From CAZMOK01 sp964567785 (GTDB taxonomy: Bacteria; Bacteroidota; Bacteroidia; Bacteroidales; JAGOPY01), in NCBI GenBank assembly GCA_964567785.1, contig CAZMOK010000021.1, positions 1 through 49,055 on the forward strand: DNA of 49,055 nt, given 5' to 3'. The position numbers and the translations under genes are program-made. Positions within the stretch are counted from its first letter, which is position 1, and each line of letters begins with the position of its first letter. Below are positions 15,891 through 25,040 of this stretch, piece after piece. A model generated the notes under the pieces. That model worked only from the letters and a program-made list of their open reading frames with translations, was not told where the DNA came from and made no database searches.

Positions 15891-15999
15891 CGTGAGTCGT
15901 GAATCGTGAGTCGTGAATGGGGTTTATAATTGTCGATTGTCGTTTTTCGAATTATTATTTCCTTATTCATTACTCATTGTTCATTGTTCATTGTTCATT
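15891..15999. repeat. Heptamer arrays between pepA and the deacetylase
   Basis: CGTGAGT alternates with CGTGAAT for four units (15891-15918). From 15930 period-7 units continue in register to 15999: TTGTCGA, TTGTCGT, TTTTCGA, then ATTCATT, ACTCATT and three GTTCATT. The array covers nearly the whole spacer, stopping 2 bp before the pepA stop codon. Confidence 0.8.
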
Positions 16000-16001
16000 A
16001 A

Positions 16002-17584
16002 TTAGAACAGTTCTTTCACAAAGTGATACAGCAACCTGACCCCCATACCTGTCCCTCCGGCAGTGATGTAACCGTCTTTCTTGCTTATAAAGGCAGGTCC
16101 TGCAATGTCGAGGTGGATAAAGGGGTAGTCTGTGAAATGGGCCAGGAACTTGCCGGCAGTGATCATCCCGGCATCCGTGCCGCCAAGGTTCTTGATGTCG
16201 GCCACTTCCGACTTGATCAGTTCACCGTATTCATCCCAGAAGGGGAATTCGGCAATTCTTTCATATACCTTATCGCCGGTCTTCTTCAGCTTCTGCATCT
16301 GCTTTGTGGCATCCTTTTCCATGGCCACAAGACCGTATTTCCCGATAGCCCGGCTGGCAGCGCCCGTAAGTGTTGCTGCATCGATCACCAGCTCGGGATC
16401 GTATTTTTTGGCATAGCTCAGCGCATCGGCCAGGATCATGCGCCCTTCTGCATCGGTATTGATAACCTCCACCTTTGTGCCATCGAACATTGTGATCACA
16501 TCACCGGTAACATAAGCGTTCCCTGACGGACGGTTATCAGTTGCCGGAATGAGTGCTATCACGTGAACCGGGAGTTTAGCCTTTGCAATGGCATAGATGG
16601 CTGTTCCCATCATGGCGGCCCCGGCCATGTCGAGCTTCATGTCGTTCATGTAATTGCCCGGCTTCAGGTTCAATCCGCCGGTATCAAAGACCACTCCCTT
16701 GCCTACCAGCACAACAGGCTTCTTGTTTTTTGGCTTTTCAGGCTTCCATTCCATTATGGTGAAGGTAGGCGGGTCGATACTTCCTTTGTTCACTGCCAGC
16801 AGTCCTCCCATTTTGAGCGATTCGATCTTCTTCCTGGTGAAAACTTCTACCTTGATGCCTGCGTCTTCTGCCATACGCTCAAATTCCTTGCTCAATGCAA
16901 CAGCATTGAGATGGGAGAGGGGCTCGTTGACCAGGTCGCGGCACTGGTAAACAGAGCTAACCAGTATGTTCAGTTCTTCAAAATCTTTATTTGTAACTTT
17001 CGCAGAGCGGATGCCGAGGTTCTCCAGGGTGTGGGCCTTGTCTTTTGCATCGCTTTTATGGCGGAGGAACTGGTAATTCCCCAGTGAGATGCCCTCGGCA
17101 AGTGCCAGCGNNNNNNNNNNNNNNNNNNNNNNNNNNNNNNNNNNNNNNNNNNNNNNNNNNNNNNNNNNNNNNNNNNNNNNNNNNNNNNNNNNNNNNNNNN
17201 NNNNNNNNNNTTATGGCGGAGGAACTGGTAATTCCCCAGTGAGATGCCCTCGGCAAGTGCCAGCGTTTCTTTCTTCTGCCCTTCAACATCTTCTATAACC
17301 AGGCTTTTCTGCTTTTCCGCATTCAGTGCGGCAGCTATTTTGTCGCCCGCCTTGCGGCAGGCTTCAAGCCTTTTGGAATCATCTTTTTCATCCTTTACAA
17401 ACTGGACGATTAACAGGTGGTCGAGTTCGTTGAAAAGGAACTGTTCCCTTTTGTCGTCTTTTTTACCCCTTATGTAATCTTTTTGCTTCTTTGAAAGCGA
17501 ATCGATCTTATCGAGACTGTCGGTTTTTTTTACCAGGAAGGCCACATTGTCGGCTTTGCCTTTTCCTTCTCCTATTTTCACCAT
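16002..17584 (-). CDS. pepA: Leucyl aminopeptidase (M17 family), interrupted by an assembly gap
   Basis: Cytosolic dizinc/dimanganese aminopeptidase. The catalytic part has VLVGKGVVFDTGGLNLKPG, LDMAGAAMMGTA, the NTDAEGRM motif and DAATLTGAA; the N-terminal domain is less conserved. As printed the frame breaks at a run of 100 N (17111-17210), but the 55 bp left of the gap (17056-17110) are identical to the 55 bp right of it (17211-17265). Removing one copy plus the N run (155 bp) joins QFLRH directly to KSDAKDKAHTLENLG and leaves 1,428 bp, exactly 476 codons including stop. The gene is therefore very probably intact, encoding 475 residues. ATG start at 17584; a TATCTTTG box lies upstream. Confidence 0.9.
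17056..17265. other. Scaffold gap of 100 N flanked by an identical 55-bp overlap
   Basis: Positions 17056-17110 and 17211-17265 are the same 55 bases and bracket 100 N at 17111-17210. This is the signature of two contigs that overlap but were scaffolded with a default-size gap. It is not a biological repeat, and anything predicted across it in other frames is spurious. Confidence 0.93.
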
Positions 17585-17613
17585 TTTATTATTGTTTTAG
17601 GAATAAACAGGTA

Positions 17614-17621
17614 CAAAGATA
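17614..17621 (-). promoter_or_regulatory. Probable -7 box for pepA
   Basis: On the minus strand TATCTTTG matches TAnnTTTG, about 30 bp before the pepA ATG. The -33 element is not clear. Confidence 0.45.
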
Positions 17622-17643
17622 GATTGTTTTCAGGAGAGGCCTG

Positions 17644-18891
17644 CTAACCTGAAAGTTCAAGCAGGTGACTTGTGATCCTGCCTGTTGCACCAGTGTTCTC
17701 TTTCACATATTTTTCTGCAAGAGCGGATGCTTTTTCCCTTAGATCATCATCACTCAACAATTTTGCTGCCAGTTCACTCAATTCACCGGCGTTATCAACA
17801 GTGAAAGCGCCGCCGAGGCCGATAAGCTCCCTGGCTTCCCTGAACTTTTGGTAATTGGGGCCGAAGATCACGGGCTTCCCGAAGGTGGCTGCTTCGAGTA
17901 TGTTGTGGATGCCTGCCCCGAAACCACCTCCGATGTATGCAATGTCGCAATACCTGTAAAGGTGCATCAGGTGACCGATGGAATCGATGATCAGTATATC
18001 CCTGTCGGCCGGATCTTCTTCGTCTTTAAGCGTGGAAAGCCTGGCAACTGACAGGCCGGAGAACTTTCTTTCAATTTCCACGATATGAAGGCTGTCTGTT
18101 TCGTGCGGGGCAATGATGATCTTCAGGCTTTTGAAGCTTTTGCTCATCTGTGCGATCACCTCCTCATCGCGGGGCCATGTTGAGCCTGCCAGCAGAAGTT
18201 TCCTGCCATTTTTGAATCTTTCAACTGTTGGGTATGGCGCTGCCTTATCTGCTATGGCCCTCACCCTGTCGAAACGGGTATCGCCGGCAATGCTGACCTT
18301 TTTGATCCCGTTTTTTTCCAGTAATTCCCTCGATCTTTCATCCTGGACGAAAATATGCTCCGCCAGGGCCAGCTTTTTCCTGAACCAGCCGCCGTACCAT
18401 TTGAAAAAATGCTGTCCTTTCCTGAAAATAGTTGAAAAGTAAACAAACGGAATATCCCGTTTGTATAATTCGCTCATGTAATTGTACCAGAATTCATATT
18501 TGATAAAAACCGCAATGGATGGATTTACAATATCGAGGAATTTCCTTGCATTCGCGGGGGTATCCATTGGCAGGTAGCTCACAATGTCGGCGCCTTCATA
18601 TCCTTTCCTGATCTCGTACCCTGAAGGGGAGAAAAAGGTGACAAGGATGGACCATCCGGGCATTTTTTCCCTGAAAGCCTCTATTACCGGCCGTCCCTGT
18701 TCAAATTCGCCCAGCGAAGCGCAATGGAACCATATGGTTTTAATATTTTGCCTGCTTTGAAAATGGCTGCGGAGATCATTAAAAAGGCCTTTCCGTCCCA
18801 GCGCCCATGATGAAGCTTTCGGGTTGAAGAGAGCGGCTGCCGATATGCCGGCACGGTAAGCGTATACAGCTATATCGTAAAGAGGTCGCAT
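17644..18891 (-). CDS. waaA: 3-deoxy-D-manno-octulosonic acid transferase
   Basis: A 415-residue GT30 enzyme that adds Kdo to lipid A precursor at the inner membrane. An N-terminal hydrophobic anchor (LYDIAVYAYRAGISAAALF) is followed by the family motifs WFHCASLGEFEQGRPVIE, VTFFSPSGYE, FIKYEFWYNYM, SIAGDTRFDRV, LLAGSTWPRDEE, APHE and YIGGGFGAGIHNILEAATFGKPVIFGPNYQKFREA. I chose ATG 18891, which gives the MRPLYD start 4 bp after the upstream stop; a longer reading to 18975 would overlap the preceding gene by 80 bp. Co-transcribed with the outer-membrane protein gene upstream. Confidence 0.92.
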   Translation of the reverse strand: MRPLYDIAVYAYRAGISAAALFNPKASSWALGRKGLFNDLRSHFQSRQNIKTIWFHCASLGEFEQGRPVIEAFREKMPGWSILVTFFSPSGYEIRKGYEGADIVSYLPMDTPANARKFLDIVNPSIAVFIKYEFWYNYMSELYKRDIPFVYFSTIFRKGQHFFKWYGGWFRKKLALAEHIFVQDERSRELLEKNGIKKVSIAGDTRFDRVRAIADKAAPYPTVERFKNGRKLLLAGSTWPRDEEVIAQMSKSFKSLKIIIAPHETDSLHIVEIERKFSGLSVARLSTLKDEEDPADRDILIIDSIGHLMHLYRYCDIAYIGGGFGAGIHNILEAATFGKPVIFGPNYQKFREARELIGLGGAFTVDNAGELSELAAKLLSDDDLREKASALAEKYVKENTGATGRITSHLLELSG

Positions 18892-18895
18892 GTTT

Positions 18896-19660
18896 TTAGT
18901 AGAAGTAATACTCTTCTGGCGCCCTTTTATAGAAGGGTATGATCCAGGTAACTTTCGGGCCGATGAGGATGTCAAGACGCTGCCCCTCTTCCGCGCCCAT
19001 CAGGTCGAAAACGTATTCGCGGCGGCTTTTGGTGAATGCTTCATAAACCTCTAACCCAAAATAGAAATTGAGCAGCCTTCTCTTGCCTATAAAAAGATAA
19101 CCGACCGACTGGCCAATGGTAAAGCCGCTTGTCAGCCTGTCGTACCCGCGTGCATAATCTCCTTTTAACTGAGGGACATTCTTGTTCTCAACCTCTATCT
19201 TCAGCTTATGCTGAAGATACCCTGCCGAAACACTTACCAGCAATCCTGAGTTGGGGTTTTTCTTGCTGAGCGGGAAGAGCCGCCCGAATTTTCCGGTAAA
19301 AATGAGACCGCGCTCAAAAAGGGCCACAACGGCAGGGACCCCGTCGCCGTTGATAATATTGCCGTTACTGTTGATCCAGTCATCGAAGATGCTGAAGCCC
19401 GGCTTGAAATTGCCACCAAGGATAAAACCTGCTTCCGCGCCAAAAAACCATTGTGAAGCAGTTTTGACCTGGAAGCCCGGCGACAGAAAAGAGCTGGCCC
19501 CGAAGCGGTCGGCCATATCGGCAGCCGTGAAATGATGGCTGTAGCCCAAATACACCATGGGTATGGTAACCGAGGAATCACGGAGGCTGATCTGGGCTGT
19601 TGATGGTAAAGAGCTCACCAACAGGATCATCGCGACAATCAATAATTTAAAAACCCTCAT
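18896..19660 (-). CDS. Outer-membrane beta-barrel-like protein, unknown function
   Basis: A 254-residue protein. A signal peptide (MRVFKLLIVAMILLVSSLPSTAQ) precedes a body of alternating aromatic and hydrophobic strands (YLGYSHHF, FFGAEAGFILGG, LLVSVSAGYLQHKLKIEV, FTIGQSVGYLFIG, LNFYFGLEVYEAF) and ends in YYFY, with a terminal aromatic residue as in outer-membrane barrels. ATG 19660 is preferred; a TTG two codons earlier is possible. It sits 4 bp upstream of the Kdo transferase, suggesting a cell-envelope role. I do not recognise a named family. Confidence 0.7.
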   Translation of the reverse strand: MRVFKLLIVAMILLVSSLPSTAQISLRDSSVTIPMVYLGYSHHFTAADMADRFGASSFLSPGFQVKTASQWFFGAEAGFILGGNFKPGFSIFDDWINSNGNIINGDGVPAVVALFERGLIFTGKFGRLFPLSKKNPNSGLLVSVSAGYLQHKLKIEVENKNVPQLKGDYARGYDRLTSGFTIGQSVGYLFIGKRRLLNFYFGLEVYEAFTKSRREYVFDLMGAEEGQRLDILIGPKVTWIIPFYKRAPEEYYFY

Positions 19661-19667
19661 TTGCAAG

Positions 19668-19675
19668 CAAAGATA
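19668..19675 (-). promoter_or_regulatory. Possible -7 box very close to the OMP start
   Basis: TATCTTTG on the minus strand ends 7 bp before ATG 19660. If used, the transcript would start within a few bases of the start codon and be nearly leaderless. A good consensus match, but the position is unusual. Confidence 0.35.
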
Positions 19676-19752
19676 TATAATTGAGCACTTGTCGTTCAGG
19701 AACTTTTAATATTTACATAATATTTTCCCTTCAAACCCTTTTTATTATTGGC

Positions 19753-19760
19753 TACATTTG
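19753..19760 (+). promoter_or_regulatory. Probable promoter of the surface-polysaccharide operon
   Basis: TACATTTG matches the Bacteroidota -7 box. A weak TTTTC stretch lies about 25 bp upstream. The expected transcript start would leave a leader of about 85 nt before the aminotransferase ATG (19853). The seven plus-strand genes to 26838 have no strong internal terminator. Confidence 0.5.
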
Positions 19761-19852
19761 CAGACCTTAAGTGTTTAAGCTAATAAAAACTGAACGGTAG
19801 CAGGCCCTGTTTCTTGTGCCAGCAAACCGGAAAACATGTAATTCTGATTACT

Positions 19853-20986
19853 ATGAGAGAGATAAGGATGGTAGACCTTAAAACACAGTACGAAACCATC
19901 AGCGACCAGGTTGATACGGCTGTGCAGGAGGTCATTCAATCGACGGCCTTTATTAATGGCCCGGCTGTGAAATCTTTTCAGAAGAACCTTGAAGAGTACC
20001 TCGATGTTAAACATGTGATCCCCTGTGCCAACGGAACCGATGCACTCCAGGTTTCAATGATGGCCCTTGGCCTGAAGCCGGGCGATGAAGTGATCACTGT
20101 ATCCTTCACCTTCGTGGCAACCGTAGAGGTAATTGCACTGCTGCAATTGAAACCTGTGCTGGTTGACGTGGACCCCGATACTTTCAACATCGATCCGGAA
20201 GCTGTAAGGAAGGCGATTACCCCCAAAACCAAAGCCATAGTGCCTGTGCACCTCTTCGGCCAGTGTGCCGACATGGATGCCATAATGGACATCGCAAAGG
20301 AACACGACCTTTTCGTCATAGAAGATTCCTGCCAGGCCATAGGGGCTGAATATTCCTTCATTGGCGGTAACACCAGGAAGGCTGGTACTATGGGACATGC
20401 CGGCAGCATGTCTTTCTTCCCTTCAAAGAACCTGGGATGCTATGGCGATGGGGGAGCCATATTTACCAACGACGACGAGCTTGCAGAGCAGATGCGCATT
20501 GTGGTGAACCATGGAATGCGAACAAGGTATTATCACGATTTTGTAGGTGTTAACTCCAGGCTTGACGGCATCCAGGCGGCCATCCTTAACGTAAAGCTGC
20601 AATATCTCGACGAATACGCGGAAAAGAGGAGATGGGCTGCAAGAATGTATAACAAGGCTTTCGAAGGTAACCCTAAAATCAAAACCCCTGTTGAGTTCAA
20701 ACGATCAACACATGTGTATCACCAGTATACCCTGAAAATTGAGGGAGCCGGCAGAGACGGCCTGATGAAGCACCTGCAGTCGAAAAACATCCCCTGTGCC
20801 ATTTATTACCCGGTACCGATGCACTTACAGAAGGCATACCCCGATGTGCGCTACAAAGAGGGTGATTTCCCGGTTACAGAGGAACTTAGCAGAAAGGTGA
20901 TATCTTTGCCTATGCATACCGAACTGGATGAGGAACAGATCGGTTTCATCACCTCGTCGGTTCTTGAATACGTCAACGGGAAATAA
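19853..20986 (+). CDS. DegT/DnrJ/EryC1-family sugar aminotransferase (WbpE-like)
   Basis: A 377-residue PLP enzyme. Substrate and cofactor motifs: FINGPAVKSFQ near 33-43, ANGTDALQ near 59-66, VIEDSCQAIGAEY near 155-167 and the PLP-lysine Lys192 in FFPSKNLGCYGDGG. ATG 19853 (MREIRMVDLK) is preferred over 19814, which adds 13 residues not typical of the family. WbpE transfers an amino group from glutamate to the 3-keto group of a UDP-GlcNAc uronic acid. The next three genes match WbpD, WbpB and WbpA, which makes that substrate likely here. Confidence 0.88.
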   Translation: MREIRMVDLKTQYETISDQVDTAVQEVIQSTAFINGPAVKSFQKNLEEYLDVKHVIPCANGTDALQVSMMALGLKPGDEVITVSFTFVATVEVIALLQLKPVLVDVDPDTFNIDPEAVRKAITPKTKAIVPVHLFGQCADMDAIMDIAKEHDLFVIEDSCQAIGAEYSFIGGNTRKAGTMGHAGSMSFFPSKNLGCYGDGGAIFTNDDELAEQMRIVVNHGMRTRYYHDFVGVNSRLDGIQAAILNVKLQYLDEYAEKRRWAARMYNKAFEGNPKIKTPVEFKRSTHVYHQYTLKIEGAGRDGLMKHLQSKNIPCAIYYPVPMHLQKAYPDVRYKEGDFPVTEELSRKVISLPMHTELDEEQIGFITSSVLEYVNGK

Positions 20987-20988
20987 CT

Positions 20989-21570
20989 ATGGACGAAAAT
21001 TTCTTTGCTCACGAAACAGCAGTCATCGACGATGGATGTGAGATAGGGGAGGGCTGCAAGATCTGGCACTTTTCACACGTTATGCCGGGCTCCAGGCTGG
21101 GCAATAAATGCAATGTGGGGCAGAATGTGGTCATTTCCCCCGGTGTGGTGCTGGGCAACAACGTGAAGGTCCAGAACAATGTCTCTATCTACACAGGAGT
21201 GGTTTGTGAGGACGACGTCTTCCTGGGCCCGTCAATGGTCTTTACCAATATCAGGAACCCCAGGAGCGCTGTTGTTCGCCGCGACCAGTATGTTGAAACA
21301 CTTGTCAAAAAAGGGTCAACCATAGGCGCCAATGCTACCGTAGTGTGCGGGATAACCCTAGGGGAGTATTCATTTATTGGCGCCGGAGCAGTTGTGGTGA
21401 AAGATGTGGCACCTTATGCGCTCGTTCTGGGAAACCCCGCAAAACAAACCGGCTGGATGAGCGAATACGGACACAGGCTGCGTTTCGACAGCAACGGACT
21501 GGCAGAATGCCCTGAAAGCAGGGAAAAGTATAAACTGGAAAACGGTAAGGTTTCCAAAGTAACTTCTTGA
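20989..21570 (+). CDS. Left-handed beta-helix sugar N-acetyltransferase (WbpD-like)
   Basis: A 193-residue hexapeptide-repeat protein: successive [LIV]-G-x4 turns (EIGEGCKIWHFSHV, RLGNKCNVGQNVVI, VLGNNVKVQNNVSI, TIGANATVVCGI, FIGAGAVVVKDV), then the NPAKQTGWMSEYG end typical of WbpD/QdtC-type enzymes. It would acetylate the 3-amino group made by the upstream aminotransferase, using acetyl-CoA, giving a 2,3-diacetamido sugar. It starts 2 bp after the aminotransferase stop. Forms trimers in known relatives. Confidence 0.88.
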   Translation: MDENFFAHETAVIDDGCEIGEGCKIWHFSHVMPGSRLGNKCNVGQNVVISPGVVLGNNVKVQNNVSIYTGVVCEDDVFLGPSMVFTNIRNPRSAVVRRDQYVETLVKKGSTIGANATVVCGITLGEYSFIGAGAVVVKDVAPYALVLGNPAKQTGWMSEYGHRLRFDSNGLAECPESREKYKLENGKVSKVTS

Positions 21571-21616
21571 TCTTTAACAGTGAGCCAGGCACTAACTGGA
21601 TAAAACAGGGAAGACA

Positions 21617-22579
21617 ATGGAAGAAAATAAAGTCAGGTTTGCACTTGTGGGCGCTGCAGGGTACATTGCCCCCAGGCATATGAAAGCTATAAAAGACACC
21701 GGTAATGAACTGGTTGCCGCAGTGGATAAATACGATGGCGTAGGGGTTATCGACAGTTATTTCCCCGGGGCCGACTTTTTTGTTGAGACTGAAAGGTTCG
21801 ACAGGCACCTTGACAAACTCCGCCGGAGGGGCACACGCAAGATCGATTATGTTTCGATATGCTCCCCCAACTATTTGCATGATGCCCATATCAGGATGGC
21901 GCTACGCAATGAAGCCCATGCCATATGTGAGAAGCCTCTCGTACTCAATCCCTGGAATGTCGATGCGCTCAAGGAAATAGAAGAGGAAACAGGAAAGAGG
22001 ATCAATGTGATCTTGCAGGTGAGGCTCCATCCCAGTATCATAGAGTTGAAGAAGCAGATAGACAACGGCCCTAAAGACAAGATATACGATATCGATCTTA
22101 CGTATATTACATGCAGGGGTAAATGGTACTACATTTCCTGGAAAGGGGATGTCCATAAATCCGGGGGCGTGGCAACCAACATAGGTATCCATTTCTTCGA
22201 CATGCTCACCTGGATATTCGGTGATGTTAATCAGAACATCATTCATTACCAGGACAGCAGAACTTCAGCAGGGTTCCTGCAACTCGACAGGGCCAGGGTG
22301 AGATGGTTCCTGAGCCTCGACGAAGAGGTCCTTCAGCCTGCTATACGCAATAAAGGACAGCGTACTTTCAGGTCGATCACCGTAGAAGGAAAAGAAATAG
22401 AGTTTTCGGGTGGCTTTTCCGACCTGCATACCGAAAGCTATTTGAACATTCTGAATAACAAAGGCTACAGCGTTGATGACGCCAGGAAAAGCATCGACAT
22501 TGTATTTGAAATACGAAATGCCAGCCCTGTTGGGCCCAAAGGCGACTACCATCCCTTTGTGAAGAAAGTATTGGGTTAA
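21617..22579 (+). CDS. Gfo/Idh/MocA-family oxidoreductase (WbpB-like)
   Basis: A 320-residue NAD-dependent sugar dehydrogenase. The Rossmann start FALVGAAGYIAPRHMKAI is followed by SICSPNYLHDAH, the EKPLVL motif (Glu-Lys-Pro with the catalytic lysine), QVRLHPSI, GKWYYISWKGDVHKSGG and NIGIHFFDMLTWIFG. This matches WbpB/WlbA enzymes, which oxidise C3 of UDP-GlcNAc uronic acid and recycle NADH with 2-oxoglutarate. It lies between the acetyltransferase and the 6-dehydrogenase genes. Gene order here is E-D-B-A rather than A-B-E-D, so order alone does not follow the pathway. Confidence 0.88.
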   Translation: MEENKVRFALVGAAGYIAPRHMKAIKDTGNELVAAVDKYDGVGVIDSYFPGADFFVETERFDRHLDKLRRRGTRKIDYVSICSPNYLHDAHIRMALRNEAHAICEKPLVLNPWNVDALKEIEEETGKRINVILQVRLHPSIIELKKQIDNGPKDKIYDIDLTYITCRGKWYYISWKGDVHKSGGVATNIGIHFFDMLTWIFGDVNQNIIHYQDSRTSAGFLQLDRARVRWFLSLDEEVLQPAIRNKGQRTFRSITVEGKEIEFSGGFSDLHTESYLNILNNKGYSVDDARKSIDIVFEIRNASPVGPKGDYHPFVKKVLG

Positions 22580-22595
22580 ATATCAACTGACTGAA

Positions 22596-23891
22596 ATGGA
22601 CTTATTCGATCAACTGACCAACAAGAAAGCTAAGTTATCTGTCATAGGACTGGGATATGTGGGGCTGCCGATAGCCCTGGAGTTCGGAAGGAAGATCCCT
22701 GTAATTGGCTTTGACATCAATGAAGAGCGGGTGGAAATGATGAAGCAGGGAAAGGATCCCAGCAATGAGCTGGAACCTGAGATGTTTGAAGGGTGCGACA
22801 TTGAATTCACATCCGATCCCGGGAAGCTCAGGGAAGCGACATTCCACGTTGTAGCCGTACCCACACCCATCGACAACAGGAACCTTCCCGACCTGAGCCC
22901 CCTTCTGGGCGCTACTGAAACGGTTGGCAAAATCCTGAAGAAGGGCGATTATGTGGTTTATGAATCAACTGTGTACCCCGGAGCTACGGAGGAAGATTGC
23001 ATTCCTTTGCTGGAGGAGGGGTCCGGGCTGAAATATATTGAGGACTTCAAAGTAGGGTATTCGCCCGAAAGGATCAATCCCGGTGATAAGGTGCATACCA
23101 TCCGTACTATCAAAAAGGTGGTGTCAGGATGTGATGATGAATCACTCGATATCATTGCCAGGGTATATGAAATTGTTGTTGATGCCGGTGTCCACAGGGC
23201 TCCCGCTATCAAGGTGGCCGAAGCTGCCAAGATTATCGAGAACACCCAGCGGGATGTGAACATCGCCCTGATGAATGAACTCTCCATCATCTTCAACAGG
23301 ATGGACATTAATACCTTCGATGTGCTTAAAGCGGCAGGCACCAAGTGGAACTTCCTGAATTTCCACCCGGGCCTGGTGGGCGGGCACTGCATTGGCGTGG
23401 ATCCCTATTACCTCACCTATAAGGCAAAAGAATACAAATACCACCCGCAGATCATCAATTCGGGAAGGTTTGTGAACGACTCCATGGGTGGATATATCGC
23501 CAAGCAGCTTGTCAAGAAGCTCATCGCGGCAAACAAGAATGTACAGGACTCCCATGTCCTGATAATGGGTGCCACTTTTAAAGAAGATGTGAGTGATATA
23601 AGGAACTCGAAGGTTGCCGATGTTTACCACGAGTTGAAATCTTATGGTGTAGGCGTTGATGTTGTGGATCCTTATGCCTCTTCAGAAGAACTCCTGGTAG
23701 AGTATGGCTTTGAACTCACAACCGATGTGGTGGATAATTACGATGCCGTGGTTGTTGCTGTTGCCCATGAGCCCTATAAAGAACTCGATGAAAACTATTT
23801 CAAGACTATCACCGCTCCCGGAGGCATTTTGATAGATGTTAAAGGTGTTTTCCGGAACAAGATATCGGAACTGAGTTACTGGAGTTTGTAA
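22596..23891 (+). CDS. UDP-N-acetylhexosamine 6-dehydrogenase (WbpA/TviB family)
   Basis: A 431-residue UDP-sugar dehydrogenase. NAD motif VIGLGYVGLPIALEFG at about 16-31, VPTPID near 88-93, YESTVYPGATEED near 122-134, GYSPERINPGD near 154-164, AEAAKIIENTQRDVNIALMNE and the catalytic Cys265 in GGHCIGVDPYYL. It oxidises the C6 hydroxyl of UDP-GlcNAc or UDP-GalNAc to a carboxylate. Sequence alone does not separate WbpA (GlcNAc) from TviB/WbpO types; the adjacent WbpB/D/E-like genes favour UDP-GlcNAc. Confidence 0.9.
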   Translation: MDLFDQLTNKKAKLSVIGLGYVGLPIALEFGRKIPVIGFDINEERVEMMKQGKDPSNELEPEMFEGCDIEFTSDPGKLREATFHVVAVPTPIDNRNLPDLSPLLGATETVGKILKKGDYVVYESTVYPGATEEDCIPLLEEGSGLKYIEDFKVGYSPERINPGDKVHTIRTIKKVVSGCDDESLDIIARVYEIVVDAGVHRAPAIKVAEAAKIIENTQRDVNIALMNELSIIFNRMDINTFDVLKAAGTKWNFLNFHPGLVGGHCIGVDPYYLTYKAKEYKYHPQIINSGRFVNDSMGGYIAKQLVKKLIAANKNVQDSHVLIMGATFKEDVSDIRNSKVADVYHELKSYGVGVDVVDPYASSEELLVEYGFELTTDVVDNYDAVVVAVAHEPYKELDENYFKTITAPGGILIDVKGVFRNKISELSYWSL

Positions 23892-23937
23892 AATAATAAA
23901 TATTAGTTAGTGGCGGGAAGGAATTAAGGAATTAAAA

Positions 23938-24957
23938 ATGAAGATCTTAGTAACAGGCGGAACGGGCTATATCGGTTCACACACTGTTGTTGAACTGCAG
24001 CAGGAAGGTTATGATGTGGTGATAGTGGATAACCTGTCGAATTCTAAAAAGGACGTTATTTACGGTATTGAAAGAATAACGGGGACCCGGCCCGTTCTGG
24101 AAGTTTTTGACCTTTGTGACACTATCCTTGCACAACAACTCTTTGAAAAACACCCTGATATTATCGCCGTTGTGCATTTTGCCGCATACAAGTCTGTTGG
24201 TGAATCGGTGAAGGAACCGCTCAGGTACTACCACAACAACATACTTTCTTCAATAAATCTCCTGAATGGTATGATGGCAGGTGGTGTTGATCATCTTGTG
24301 TTTTCATCCTCCTGTACAGTTTACGGACAGCCTGATATCCTGCCTGTTACTGAAGAAGCGCCTCTGAAAAGACCGGAATCGCCTTACGGGAATACGAAAA
24401 AGGTGATGGAGGACATAATCGGCGACACTGTCGGCAGCTCCGGGCTGAAAGCGATACTCCTGCGGTACTTTAATCCTATCGGAGCACATGAGTCGGCCGA
24501 GATAGGCGAATCACCGTCAGGCATTCCCGATAACCTTGTGCCTTACATTACCCAGACTGCTATAGGTAAGCGAGATCACCTGAGGGTTTTCGGTGATGAT
24601 TATGATACGCCGGATGGAACGCCTATCAGGGATTACATACACGTAGTTGACCTGGCAAAAGCGCATGTAGTTGCGCTTAAAAGATTGATTGATAAAAAGA
24701 ACAAAAAAGATTGCGAGGTATTCAACCTTGGTACCGGACGCGGTTATTCAGTGTTTGAAGCGATAAAAGCTTTTGAGAAAGTTTCAGGGGTTAAGCTTAA
24801 TTATAAGATAGTCGACAGGCGGCCCGGCGACATTGTGAAAGTCTGGGCCGATACGGAACTGGCCAACAGGGAGCTGGGATGGAAGGCTGAAAAAGGACTG
24901 GAAGATATGATGCGCGCTGCCTGGAACTGGGAGCTGAAACTGGCAGGAAAACTTTGA
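23938..24957 (+). CDS. galE: UDP-glucose 4-epimerase
   Basis: A 339-residue extended SDR. NAD motif TGGTGYIGSH at 6-15, VVHFAAYKSVGESV, FSSSCTVYG and the catalytic pair Tyr150/Lys154 in YGNTKK; LRYFNPIGAHES and VFNLGTGRGYSV are typical of GalE. It interconverts UDP-glucose and UDP-galactose, possibly the N-acetyl forms, supplying galactose-type donors to the polysaccharide made by this operon. It begins 46 bp after the dehydrogenase stop, with two AAGGAATT octamers in between. Confidence 0.9.
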   Translation: MKILVTGGTGYIGSHTVVELQQEGYDVVIVDNLSNSKKDVIYGIERITGTRPVLEVFDLCDTILAQQLFEKHPDIIAVVHFAAYKSVGESVKEPLRYYHNNILSSINLLNGMMAGGVDHLVFSSSCTVYGQPDILPVTEEAPLKRPESPYGNTKKVMEDIIGDTVGSSGLKAILLRYFNPIGAHESAEIGESPSGIPDNLVPYITQTAIGKRDHLRVFGDDYDTPDGTPIRDYIHVVDLAKAHVVALKRLIDKKNKKDCEVFNLGTGRGYSVFEAIKAFEKVSGVKLNYKIVDRRPGDIVKVWADTELANRELGWKAEKGLEDMMRAAWNWELKLAGKL

Positions 24958-25040
24958 GAGGCCTGTGCGTTGTGCCGGGATAGTTATCTTTACAGAAAAA
25001 ATCAGGTTAAGATTCAGTCAATATAAAACACTTAATTATA

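Noticed and set aside
17045..17298. Short reading frames running through the N block on both strands
   Set aside because: They exist only because N codons do not stop translation; the region is a scaffolding artefact inside pepA.
16002..17584. pepA as a frameshifted pseudogene
   Set aside because: Collapsing the duplicated 55 bp and the N run restores a full-length frame exactly.
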